DNA from: Agapetus fuscipes | Taxonomy: Eukaryota > Arthropoda > Insecta > Trichoptera > Glossosomatidae | Assembly: GCA_951799405.1 (NCBI GenBank) | Contig: OX637339.1 | Span: 20,274,001-20,338,000 of the forward strand | Direction: 5' to 3' | DNA length: 64,000 bases | Shown: one piece after another, positions 53,701 through 63,683 of the stretch | Position numbering within the stretch: the first letter of the stretch is position 1 | Layout of the letters: every line of letters starts with the position of its first letter | Program-made: the position numbers and the translations under genes | Notes under the pieces: model-generated | What the model saw: only the letters and a program-made list of their open reading frames with translations | Told to the model about the DNA's origin: nothing | Database searches by the model: none

Positions 53701-56700
53701 AAGTTGGCGTAAAGTAAAAGTTACTGGGTTGTTCATTTTAGATTTGGATTTTAAATTATGAGTAGGTACACATGCAGCATTTGTAAGCGTGAACTTACAT
53801 GTGTCTACTTGTGAGCATGCATTTTATATGAATCTTTAATGTAAATGTATATTTGCAACTAAGATTATGTATTGTAGTTGAATATAATGGTCTTCTTCTA
53901 TTGGGTGGTTTCAAAATTTACCGACCTCGTTGCTGAAATATTGAGAATGAGAACCATTGTTTATTTGATCACCATCAAACTTCACAGGATTCATTCTAAA
54001 AATATGTTACATGTTTCCTGAAAATTTCGTCAAAATCGGATGAGCGGTTTATGAGTCTATAGGGAACATACATACATACATACATACATACATACATACA
54101 TACATACATACATACATACATACATACATACACACATCCTTCTTTATAGATATAGATAGATAGATTGCATTCCATGCCGAGATCTCGAGTTAGAATCCCA
54201 CCGAAGTTGTCAGAAATTATTTCCCGTTTCAGTGTTTATTTTAAACCCAAAATAAAATACCGGCAAGGCTTACTCAGCTTTCATAAGAAATGAGTGTCAA
54301 GCCACTCAGGAGCTGAATAACATCCATTTCAAGTTGGCGTAAAGTAAAAGTTACTGGGTTGTTCATTTTAGATTTGGATTTTAAATTATGAGTGGGTACA
54401 CATGCAGCATTTGTAAGCGTGAACTTACATGTGTCTACTTGTGAGCATGCATTTTATATGAATCTTTAATGTAAATGTAGATTTGCAACTAAGATTATGT
54501 ATTGTAGTTGAATATAATGGTCTTCTTCTATTGGGTGGTTTCAAAATTTACCGACCTCGTTGCTGAAATATCGAGAATTGAGAACCACTGTTTATTTGAT
54601 CACCATCAAACTTCACAGGATTCGTGCTAAGAATATGTTACATGTTTCCTGAAAATTTCGTCAAAATCGGATGAGCGGTTTACGAGTCTATAGGGGACAT
54701 ACATACATACATACATACATACATACATACATACATACATACATACATACATACATACATACACACATCCTTCTTTATAGATATAGATTAAAGCAGAGGT
54801 CTACATTATTTGCATCTGTATTAATCAAAATGAAACATTTTTTTATTTTTACTCTCTTACAGGAGGTTGCAAGCATGCAGTAGCCTTTCTGTCATGGGTG
54901 CATCGTCGCAGCGAAGAGCCAGCAAAGACAGAAGTGAAATGTTACTGGAAACGGTCAAAGATGGCAGAGATAGGCTCAGCTGTGAAATTCATAAAATGTA
55001 GGGATTTAGGAGAACTTAAAACTTTCACAGCTGGGCCTTCGAGTAACGGAAAGTTTTTGGCATCCGTCGTTAAAGCAACGAAGGAAGCTGACGTCAAGGA
55101 TGTCCTCCTTATGAAGTATTTTAAGGAGGGCAATCCTATAGAATCCCTTAGCATCCATAGATTAATGGAGGAATTTATAGACGATGGAAAAGGCACGACC
55201 CCTCAGCAATTTCAAACATACTGTGAAAATAGAATGAGTGTTGAGGCGTGCAACGAGGCAGCCAAGGAAACTCTGGAGCAGGCTGATTGCACTCTTTGGT
55301 ACGAGTTGAGGTATGGGAGAATCACAGCATCCAAGATCCATGAAGCGTCACGCTGTCACACTCCTGATGGCTCTCTTGTGGAGCAGCTGTTGGGAGGAAA
55401 AATTTTTGAGACGGCAGCTGTGACACGTGGCCGAAAACTGGAAGAGTTGGTTTTCAAAAAAATCAAAAAGCAATATCCCGATCTGAAAAAATGTGGATTA
55501 TTGCTATCCAAGCATTATCCATTTTTTGGAGCTTCTCCTGATGGAGTATCTCAAGAATATGTTCTTGAGATAAAATGTCCAAGCACCGAAAAATGGATGG
55601 AGAAATATTTTGTCAAAGACAAACCCACTCCGAAGTTCTTTGCACAAATCCAAATGCAAATGCATTTTACAAAAAAGAAAAGAGGAATATTCTGTGTTGC
55701 CAAACCGGATTTTGAAAAGAGTTGTGAGACCGTTGAATGCACTGTGGAGTATGATGAAAATTATTGTTTAGATTTAATGGAAAAAGCATGTGAATTTTGG
55801 ACTAAAACATTATTTTTTAGATTATTTCAATAAATGTTTTATTTTATATGAATTAATTTTTATCTGTAATGTTGATCTGCTATTCTTGTTCTTATTCTCT
55901 CAACATTCTGAATAATTATATACTTGAGAATGTTATTTATTGTTTGTATCCCTTGACTTATAGGTAGGGACTGGAAAATTTCGCGATCGCGATAAAACGA
56001 ATTTATTCGCGAATTTTGATGTTTTTACGCGAATAACGCGAAATTTGAGGTTTTACGCAAATATCGCGAATTTTCTTACTTTTGGTAGAAATTGTGCGAA
56101 AAATGTATCGCTTTTGCAACGCAACGATTTTGTGGGAAAGAAAAAAATCCTGCGAAAACCCTTTGCAAGGTGCAAAACACAGGAAAATTGGTCTCTTTCA
56201 ACGTTTAAACACGCTAGAACGCTAGACGCGGGGTTCGATCCCCACCTGGGTCATTTGACCATAAATTTGACCCTGGTTCAACAGATGTAATTGGGTAATT
56301 AAAAATGAATAATTAATTAAAATAAACAATAATGAATTATTAATTAATGATATTAATACCTGTATCTGGCCAGGCAGAGTAGGTTGGTGAATTGAATTAC
56401 TTTTCACAAATCTATTTTATTAAAAAAATAATGAAAAGCAGAACTGTCCTGGATCATCCAAGCAGACTTGAATCGTGACATCAATGAAGGAAAATACTTC
56501 AAGGAGTGAAGCTGTTGCTGGATTAGCCAAGAGCACAACTTGAAGCTTTCATAAAAGCCAACATCCCTTGAAAAATGAGATAACCCTCATCTAGAGACTA
56601 AATGCACAAAAATTAAATATTTTAAAAGGATATTTGCAGGGTTTCGGAGTGTCATTGAAATATTAATACTTTTTTCAATCAATGGTTTTTTGTAAAAAAG

Positions 56701-59700
56701 GATTATTTAAAAAAAAAAAAAAAATTAAGAAACTAAAATTAAAAAACATTGTTTTGTACCACTTGAGTATTTTTTATTGCAAAAACGTTTTCGGTGGGTA
56801 CTTCCACCATCTTCGGTTGCAGATACTCGTATTGATTCAGATGTTGTTTTTTCATTGTTTTTGAAGGTACATGTTGTTGTTTACATAAAAAAATGTAAAT
56901 ATTAGTAATATATTTTGTTTTGCAATTATATAAACCTTTATTTTGATCTAATCAACCCTAAAAATTACACCAAATCTCCCCGTTTATCATGAAAAATAAC
57001 GCGAATTTCCCTGTTTTTGATCAAAAATAACGCGAATTTCACAAAAAAATAACGCGAATTTCCTAAAAAATAACACCACTATTTTCCAGTCCCTACTTAT
57101 AGGTTGGTATGACGCTGAACACCCATGCTGTAAAAAATGGTTCACTTTGCCAATAAAAGGACGGCAAAAGTTGCTGGGCTTTTGTTCATTTGAGTATTCA
57201 TTTATATGATTTTTGAATTGTAAGTACACATGCAGCATTTGTAAGCGAGAACTTACACTTGTCTGTTTGTGGGTGTGTATTTAATAGGAACTTTAAATGT
57301 TTATGTATATTTTCAACCTAGATTACATTAGACTTTATGTATTACACTGTGGGTACTTTGAAAAGTATAGCTATAAGGTGTTTTAATGCATATTTACCAA
57401 AGTCCAACAATTTTAAAGTATAGTTATTTATGTATTTTATAACTGCTGTTTCTTAACTACTTTTTTATATTTGATATATGTGATAACTACTTTGTTAACA
57501 AAAGGTTCACTTGCCAATATTACCTCTGTTCCAGGGAAGAGCGTCAAGTTTAAGGGCTTGTGCATTCAGTTTAAATTTGGGTCTTTATTTTGTTAATGAA
57601 CATGCAGCATATTATGTAAACGTTAACTAACACAATATGCCTGCTTATAGAAATGTATTTAATATGAATCATAAAGTCATGTGTATCTTTACCATTTAGA
57701 TTATAATGTAAAAATGCACTACTTAACAATACCTGGTATTGGAGTTTTTCATATGTTCTTATTATGTAGGTATCATCTTTCTGTTGGTTTTTCTAATAAA
57801 AATAAAGAAGTTGTTGATTGAAGTGTACTTTATTAATAAAAAAGGCTTTCCATTATTAATACAAACATTAATACTCATTATGTACATGTTGCAACAGATG
57901 TAAAGTGAGATTCAGAAAAATTGACCAGAATAGTAAATGTAACTTAGTAAGCAAAATGTGAAATGAAGAGTTGAATAGTAAAAATTAGATAAAAGCTATC
58001 AAGGTAAATTAAAACACATTGAGATTTAAAAATAATCTCAGTCATACAAGTGAAATGAAGAGTTGAATGGCAAAAAATAGATAAAAGCCACCAAGTTAAA
58101 TAAAAACACATGAGATTTCAAAAATAATCTCAGTCATACAAGTGAAATGAAGAGTTGAATGGCAAAAAATAGATAAAAGCCACCAAGTTAAATAAAAACA
58201 CATGAGATTTCAAAAATAATCTCAGTCATACAAGTGAAATGAAGAGTTGAATGGCAAAAAATAGATAAAAGCCACCAAGTTAAATAAAAACACATGAGAT
58301 TTAAAAAATAATCTCAGTCATACAAGTGAAATGAAGATTTGAATGGTAAAAAATAGATAAAAGCCACCAAGTTAAATAAAAACACATGAGATTTCAAAAA
58401 TAATCTCAGTCATACAAGTGAAATGAAGAGTTGAATGGTGTAAAATAGATAAAAGCGACCAAGGTAAATAAAAACACTTGAGATTTAAAAAGTAATATCA
58501 GTCATAAGCTCAAAAGCATAAAGGTTAAATATAAGTACTGAAAATAAAAATTTAATTTTAAAAGTAATGTCTAAGGGTGGCTAACCCTTCTAAACTTTGA
58601 TCAATGATTTTTGTAAGTTGATCAGACCACAAGCAATCACAATAATTTCATCCAAGCGATTCACGAGGTTGTGGTCGATAGTTGAATGCATAGTGAGCAT
58701 ATGAAATTCTCTCACTCTGCTTATCACACGCTCTACGTGAATACGTAAAGCGGCAATTCGCTTTGCTTCCTTAACTTCGTTTTGGCTAAGGGTACTTTTC
58801 TGCAGCACGCTTGGAGGGCGAACAAGGTGAGCACCCTTTTCCTCTAAAACATGGGAAATATTCTTAAACCCCCGATCTGCCATCACCCATGTTCCTGTGG
58901 CGATGTTGTCGAAATAGCCACAGTCCTGAGCAATAGTAGAGTCGGTTGCTCGGCCTCCAAACCCACATGATAAGAAATTAATGAGACCATCTGGAGTGCA
59001 AGAAATTAGATATTTTACCGTATTACAGGCCTTGTATTCAGACCACGTTAATGATTGGTGCAGCGAGTTGCCTGGTTTCTCAATTTGAATTTCAAGACAA
59101 TCAATAATGGAACGGACGTTCCTATATCGAGCTCGAAATGCAATGGGCAATTCCAACCTTATGAGTTTTGCAGATGGCCATATAATCAACTCTTTGAGTA
59201 CCCCTGATAAAATGGGAATCGTTTTCTTAAAAATGCGACATATAGAGGAATCTGACATTCCAAAATGTGCACCTATTACTTTATATGAAAAATTCAACCT
59301 AATTTTCTTTAGGCAAATCATTATATCTATAATAGGTGCACAAACTGTATCTTGCAGAATAGCCAATACATGGTACATTTCTTTTGGAATGCCTAAATAC
59401 AGTTGAGGTTGGCGTTGCACAAGCAAAATATAACCTCTTTTCATCTCAACGTTAAGCGCGTCCATTTCCATAATGTTGTCTTCAAAATCCGAGCCACTAC
59501 CATAGTCAACAAAAAGATCAGAATCACTATCTTCAGGGTCTGAACTGGAAGATGAATAGACAGCTTCCACATTCAATTTTTCCAGAGGAGATTCCACAGG
59601 TTTCACCTTGATCGGTGAGCAGCTACTGTGAGTGGTCGGGGGTCTCACATTCAAGGTGTTGGTTGCTTTGCTCCTGTAGGTGGGTACCATATTCACCTGC

Positions 59701-62700
59701 ACTGCTTTATCCAATGGAGCAGAAGTCAGATGCGTTGACTGCTCCACAGCATCCACATCAGTTGATGTGGATGCATCCACATCAACGGATGCGGAAGCAT
59801 CCACATCAACTGATGTGGATGCTTCAGAGTTTGTAGCGTTCAGACTTGCTTCTCTTAAAAGTTCCATCACTAGCATTTTTCTTTTTCTAATCTCGCCGGT
59901 TTTCCTATCCACAGTCTTTTTAGCTTTTTGGCACTCAAATTTGTGCGGCAAAACTCCTTTCTTCAGGCGCATATTGCTTCCCATCAATCTGCCCATCATA
60001 AAGTTTTCCAAGTCGTCCTGGAGCTGTAAAAATATAAATAACATAATATGAGAGCATGTAGTTCACACAACTACTACAACAAAAAGTAAAAAGGTAGGTT
60101 AGACACATTAGTACATGACAATATATTATTATTAAGTATGCACACAAACTTCTAGGATAAAAAAGTTGTGATGTTACACAGCCGGGTTGTCAGGGCAAAG
60201 ACAAGCTTATATTTTATTATAGGTTGCTAAGGGGTCTAGTCCCATAGACCTGTGACCTTTGGCCGATGAGAAAATATTATATTTACATTCCAGTCCATTG
60301 CTGCCTTCCTAAAGAAACAAGTACAAAAACTTTGCTATGTTAACACTTGTTTTTTTATAAATTACGGAATCAAACAATATTTGAGGATGTTTTTGATCAT
60401 TACTGACAAAAAAACTATGAGTTTCTAATCAATTTGTTAAAAACAAATCGATTTTAATTTTGACACGTTTGACAGCGTTTTCACATGCCATTTCTTGAGC
60501 CACGTGATTTATTTACGAAGGCATGTAGAAATAACATATTTTATAAATAGGTATGCAATTAAATAACAACAAAATACTATAAATTACATTAAAATGGTCT
60601 TCGCAAATGAAGCGGGTAGATTTGGAAGACAGAAGTTCGTCTCGCTTCATCACAAGACACCATTTTTTGTGGATAGCTGGATCGCGGGGCATCCGCAAAA
60701 ACTTTTTATCCGGTGTTGCACGTGACGTATTTGTACACATCGGAACTACACAATATTTATGATACTTCGAAGACATTTTTCAAGGTTTGTTGTGAGTTTA
60801 TATTATGTTTGTCGGATCTCAGAAGCTTGATAATAGCACGTATTTTCACACTGACAGCCGGCTTTCTAATACTACAAACACACGTCACTCACGCCACTTG
60901 GATCCAATGACGTCACGCGAGCTCCAGCCAATAGCGTCGCGTTTGAATTGGACTCGATTTGTCGGCATTTTATTTTACAAAATTAAAAATGAAAAGCCCA
61001 ATTTTACCACTTAAAAAAAATATAGTTGAGATCCTTGACTTATAATCTACACAAAAATATCGTTTTCAACCATATTGCTCACCATTGCAATTACCCTATT
61101 GACTCCAAATATTTAAAATATCCCTCGGCTATGTGACGTCACCCATAGTAAATAAGAAATAGATTCCCAATATTTAGGGATTTTATTTTATTTTACAGCA
61201 TTGGTGTCTAACTCGAATCATCAAAGATAACACTAACAATATATTATTTTGTATAAAATATGCACATGAATAAGATAATTGTTTTGTTGTGAAATAACCA
61301 TGTCAAATGTTTTTTTTTCCATATTATAAGATATTCGGAAATAACCAATTTAGAAGTTGTATTATCTTATTTTGCCTTATTTTGTATATCAAGATTTTAA
61401 CCCTCTAACCTTCAAATGTATGAACTGTCAAATAAGCTAGATTCAAATGGTTTTTTATGGAAGAGAGACTGACCGGGAACTAACCTGGCCAAATACATAG
61501 CATCATTTGTTTTTCTGGCTTTCAAAATATTCCATTAGGTCGTAACTATAAGTCCATTAGGCCCTAATGATTAGGGGACAAGCAAATATAGATGATGTTT
61601 ATTGTCTGCAGTGCAGCCATTTCTTGGCTTACTTGGTCTCTAGCATAATAGTCACACTTGCTTCTGTGAACAAAGCATTAATCCTACTTGCGTGTGGCCA
61701 GGAACTTCTGCGCGGAGATGAGCATCTACATCAAGAAGCTGGGCCGCACCATCACGGGCAGGGAGACAGCCTCCAACAAGCAGACGGCCTCCAAGTTCTG
61801 CGCGCTGTCCCTGGTGCGCCAGCTCTTCCACCTGGGCATCATCGAGCCCTTCAGCGGCACCCTCAAGAAGGAGAGCAACGCGGAGCAGATGAAGCCCTAC
61901 GAAGTCAGGATCAGCCCGGAGCTGGAGGCACAGCTCCACGACACCCTCAATGGTAGGAGCTCCACCTCTAGTGTGCCGACCATTTCACTGGGCAACTTAA
62001 ACACGCTGTTGGGTGATCCAAGGGATATTTTTAGTGCTGATTCTAAATCTGGGCTCAAATTTATTCTAAGATCACCCAAAAACATCTCTAAGACAAAATC
62101 TTTGTTACCTAATGTTTTCAGCTGTCGTGCAGCTGCGCAACTCAGTTTATGATATCAAATTTCTCCAAAGATACTTAAAATACCTCTCATCTATTTTTTC
62201 ATTTCAAAAGACAGCGGAATAAACTTTTTGTAGTGCATAATTTAGAAGGATATACTCAGTCTTGCATTTATTAGAATATGTTGAATGTTGAACCTTGATC
62301 TTGTTTCAGCTCTGGACGTGGCCACCTTCAAGCTGGACCAGTCAGACCCCAGTCAGCCGCAGGCTTTACTCCGCCCTGTGGCCATGCAGCAGATGCTGAA
62401 CGCCAGGCCGGAGCCCGCGGGTGTGGTGGCCTGGTCTCCTCCGCAGCCCAACTGGAACCCCTGGCAGGGCTGCAACATAGACGAGGGACCCCTGGCCACC
62501 GCTTCCCTGGAGCAGCTGTCCGAGGACCTCAATACTCAGTACAGGGATGCCATGGCTAACAGCACCCTGCTGCAGGTACATCAGCATAATACTATATACC
62601 CTCGGACTGTGGTTATAATTGTACTTGGGAATGTAACAGCAGAAAGGACAGCTTCAAATTATCCCGTATTTGATACAAAGAAGTTTTTTCAAATCACAAG

Positions 62701-63683
62701 TAGAGAGCCTCTCTGACAACATTTGCTGGTCATATCTCCTACGGAGGAGACTTTCAATCTTCCCCTTATAAATCCAGTCCAGCACTGTCTTCTAGTCGGC
62801 CCATCTCCATATCCTCATTGCCATGTTTTGTCCGAGAACTGGACACTAATTGAGCATGACTAAAGGTATCTCGGTACATATTATAATTTGTTGATTTTAA
62901 AAAATGTAATTTGTTGTGTATGGTCCTTGGATTATAGGTTGGTATGCGGCTGACCACCCATGCTGTAGGAAATGGTTTACTTTGCCAATGTCACCCCTGT
63001 TTTCATGAAAGGTCGGCAAGAGTTGCAGGGTGTATGTCCATGTGAGATTCGGGTTTTTATATTGTAGGACCACATGCGGCATGTTTAAGCGCGAACTTGT
63101 GCATGTCTATTTGTGAAAGTGCATATAATGTGAATCTTTAATGTTACATATATTTTGCAACTTAGATTAAATTAGATTGGATTAGATCTCGACATCTTTG
63201 AAAGGAAAATATCCATATTTACAGCTCAATAAAGGATGGGAACATTTGTTGTAAATGGACACAACTCTGAACATACTACCTGTAATAAGGCGTTGATGTG
63301 GTCTGATCAATTTGATTGTGTCACATCCAGCGAAGGTACCTTCGGAGCCTGGAAAAGATGGTTGACCCAAAGGGGCACAAGGCAGTGGGAAAACCCTGAT
63401 TAAGGTGACTGAACGGAGTGGTGGAAGACTGCCATGTGGTAGGAGTATGGGACTGGAGGAGGAAGGAGTTGGACAGGAAGCGGTGGCTGATCAAAGAGGC
63501 CGAGACCCACCATCAGGTAGTAGTGCCATTGATGATGATGATTTCTTGTCATGTTTCCAGGATAGCATCAGAGAGCGGGAGCAGCTGCCCGTGTACGGGA
63601 TGAAGTCCCAGATAATGGAGGCCATCAACGACAACCCTGTCGTCATCATCCGGGGAAACACCGGCTGCGGGAAAACCACACAG
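44737..63683 (+). CDS. DHX9: DHX9 / maleless, ATP-dependent RNA helicase A, N-terminal six coding exons (continues off the right edge)
   Basis: Exons: 44737-44815, 46266-46501, 47855-48156, 61702-61952, 62310-62575, 63561-63683; phases agree throughout (419 residues so far). Residues 1 to about 72 form dsRBD1 ([17 protein letters not shown], then [20 protein letters not shown]). Residues about 173-255 form dsRBD2, split by intron 3 ([44 protein letters not shown]). The linker that contacts the helicase core follows ([20 protein letters not shown]). Exon 6 reaches Walker A (GNTGCGKT, residues 410-417). The family unwinds RNA duplexes and R-loops; in Drosophila MLE acts in dosage compensation. 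The exon 3 donor (AG/GTTCCC) is weak by sequence, but the joined reading matches the family exactly. Intron 3 is 13.5 kb because of a transposon. Confidence 0.93.
45278..45524 (-). repeat. Family A repeat
   Basis: Full-length minus-strand copy in DHX9 intron 1. Confidence 0.8.
45985..46135 (-). pseudogene. LINE RT C-terminal fragment
   Basis: Shares 'tcgctaggggtg.ccagagc' and 'tcatatccatcacctt' with 20138-20368, the same LINE tail on the minus strand. Confidence 0.5.
47230..47645. repeat. GC-rich island of unknown origin
   Basis: About 415 bases much richer in G+C than the surrounding intron. Open frames overlap on both strands, and none resembles a family I know. It may be a fragment of a GC-rich retroelement. 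Confidence 0.3.
47729..47800 (+). pseudogene. Decayed partial copy of DHX9 exon 2
   Basis: 'gcgcaggccaacagcgccaa' and then 'gacttcat' repeat exon 2 sequence at about 46356-46382. The similarity continues with changes through 'gggcatgtgctcct'. It lies in intron 2, just upstream of exon 3, and has no open frame that joins the gene. Confidence 0.75.
48391..48760 (+). other. Short open frames, unrecognised
   Basis: Two overlapping frames of 74-87 codons in DHX9 intron 3 have no motif that I recognise. The phrase 'gttaaatattttctacattc' and a later Cys-rich stretch suggest a degraded element and not a gene. Confidence 0.2.
49170..49460 (+). repeat. tRNA-derived SINE, family B (no 5S head)
   Basis: tRNA-like head 49176-49245 with B-box GGTTTGAATCCC, common middle and tail (cagtgctcaccaaataaatc). 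Confidence 0.8.
50518..55833 (+). CDS. SWIM zinc-finger and YqaJ-type nuclease protein of the transposon
   Basis: Exons 50518-50648, 50953-51149 and 54863-55833 join in phase to 432 residues. A SWIM zinc finger is split by intron 2: C100-V-C102, nine residues, C112-K-H114. The C-terminal half is a YqaJ-type PD-(D/E)XK nuclease: [12 protein letters not shown] near its start, GASPDG (D336), VLEIKC (E345, K347), then a Gln-rich helix QIQMQM. YqaJ proteins are phage-type recombinases or exonucleases. In the transposon this protein probably helps process DNA ends or repair; that is an inference. The start at 50518 is the first ATG giving a continuous frame. Intron 2 (3.7 kb) is filled with repeats, yet the frame is intact. 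A host-domesticated gene is a less likely alternative. Confidence 0.8.
51256..51485 (-). repeat. Family A repeat (diverged)
   Basis: Minus-strand copy in intron 2 of the YqaJ gene. Confidence 0.65.
51912..52165 (-). repeat. Family A repeat
   Basis: Near full-length minus-strand copy with a damaged head. Confidence 0.7.
52917..53469. mobile_element. hAT-type MITE holding a family A copy
   Basis: The left end CAGGGGTCGGCAACC is typical of hAT elements. The right end, complemented, starts TAGGGGTAAGCAATC, and subterminal 'agagcc' and 'ctcttt' blocks agree. A clear 8-bp duplication was not found. Confidence 0.65.
52982..53212 (+). repeat. Family A repeat
   Basis: Plus-strand copy nested in the hAT MITE. 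It lacks the last part of the tail. Confidence 0.75.
53505..53690 (+). repeat. tRNA-derived SINE, family C
   Basis: Head 'tagcttagttggtagagtaa' and B-box-like 'gagttagaatccc', then the body ending near 'cataagaaatgag'. Its 3' part begins the tandem duplication. Confidence 0.65.
53536..54790. repeat. Recent 630-bp tandem duplication with CATA microsatellites
   Basis: Copies 53536-54165 and 54166-54790 differ by only a few substitutions. Each holds a family C part, a family A tail piece (53735-53875, 54365-54500), a LINE-like 3' end (gtcaaaatcggatgagcggt) and a run of CATA repeats (54068-54131, 54702-54762). Confidence 0.9.
55965..57095. mobile_element. hAT element, non-autonomous, with perfect 8-bp duplication
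   Basis: Ends TAGGGACTGGAAAA (both sides, inverted). CTTATAGG is duplicated exactly (55957-55964 and 57096-57103). The interior is rich in CGCGAA/TTCGCG and 'ataacgcgaatttc' repeats and has no transposase. A family D SINE lies inside. Confidence 0.9.
56185..56420 (+). repeat. tRNA-derived SINE, family D
   Basis: B-box GGTTCGATCCC near 56231, 'ttgaccctggttcaacagat', then 'ctggccaggcagagtaggtt' and an A-rich end. It sits inside the hAT element. Confidence 0.6.
57495..57710 (+). repeat. Family A repeat (old)
   Basis: Recognisable by 'ggttcac.ttgccaatatta', 'ttccaggga' and the tail, with many substitutions. Confidence 0.55.
57956..58508. repeat. 92-bp tandem repeat, six units
   Basis: Units (tgaaatgaagagttgaatgg ... 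aataatctcagtcatacaag) are spaced exactly 92 bp. The array lies between the two convergent transposon genes, just beyond the transposase stop. Confidence 0.9.
58590..60776 (-). CDS. THAP-domain DDE transposase of the ISL2EU-like element
   Basis: Exon 1 60776-60588 and exon 2 60023-58590 join in phase 0 to 540 residues. The THAP zinc finger occupies about residues 1-80 (C9, C14, W39, C58, H61), spanning the intron as FICEDHFN then LQDDLENF. A low-complexity acidic linker follows with an [12 protein letters not shown] repeat. A helix-turn-helix region ([19 protein letters not shown]) precedes the catalytic core: D371 ([12 protein letters not shown]), D446 (VMADRGF) and E494 (IHVERVISR), the DDE triad of the DDE_Tnp_4 (Harbinger/IS5-like) fold. 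The protein should bind the element ends and cut and join DNA. No frameshift or stop is seen, so it may be active. Confidence 0.85.
60165..60275 (-). repeat. Family G repeat fragment in the transposase intron
   Basis: 'cagccgggttgtcagggcaa' and 'aggttgctaaggggtctagt' match family G. Being shared with other loci, it is a later insertion into the transposon intron. Confidence 0.4.
61115..61210. repeat. Short repeat shared with 19060-19160
   Basis: Inverted relative to the copy near the MED25 3' end. Confidence 0.4.
62925..63182 (+). repeat. Family A repeat
   Basis: Full-length plus-strand copy in DHX9 intron 5, ending in GATTA-type repeats. Confidence 0.8.

Larger units (their letters stand above)
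55951..57325 (+). repeat. Family A repeat split by a hAT element
   Basis: The head at 55951-55964 and the remainder from 57096 form one plus-strand copy. Confidence 0.85.
50171..61096. mobile_element. Two-gene DNA transposon (THAP-DDE transposase plus SWIM-YqaJ protein), ISL2EU-like
   Basis: The candidate ends share AATAGGGTAATT in inverted orientation, with TA next to GGGTAATT on both sides (50169-50170, 61097-61098). The two genes are convergent, and each starts 320-350 bases inside its end. Both genes have complete frames and consistent introns, so the element may be autonomous. A DDE transposase with THAP domain plus a YqaJ-type nuclease is, as I recall it, the hallmark of ISL2EU elements. 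Short terminal repeats make the exact ends less certain. Later insertions account for much of its 10.9 kb. Confidence 0.75.
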
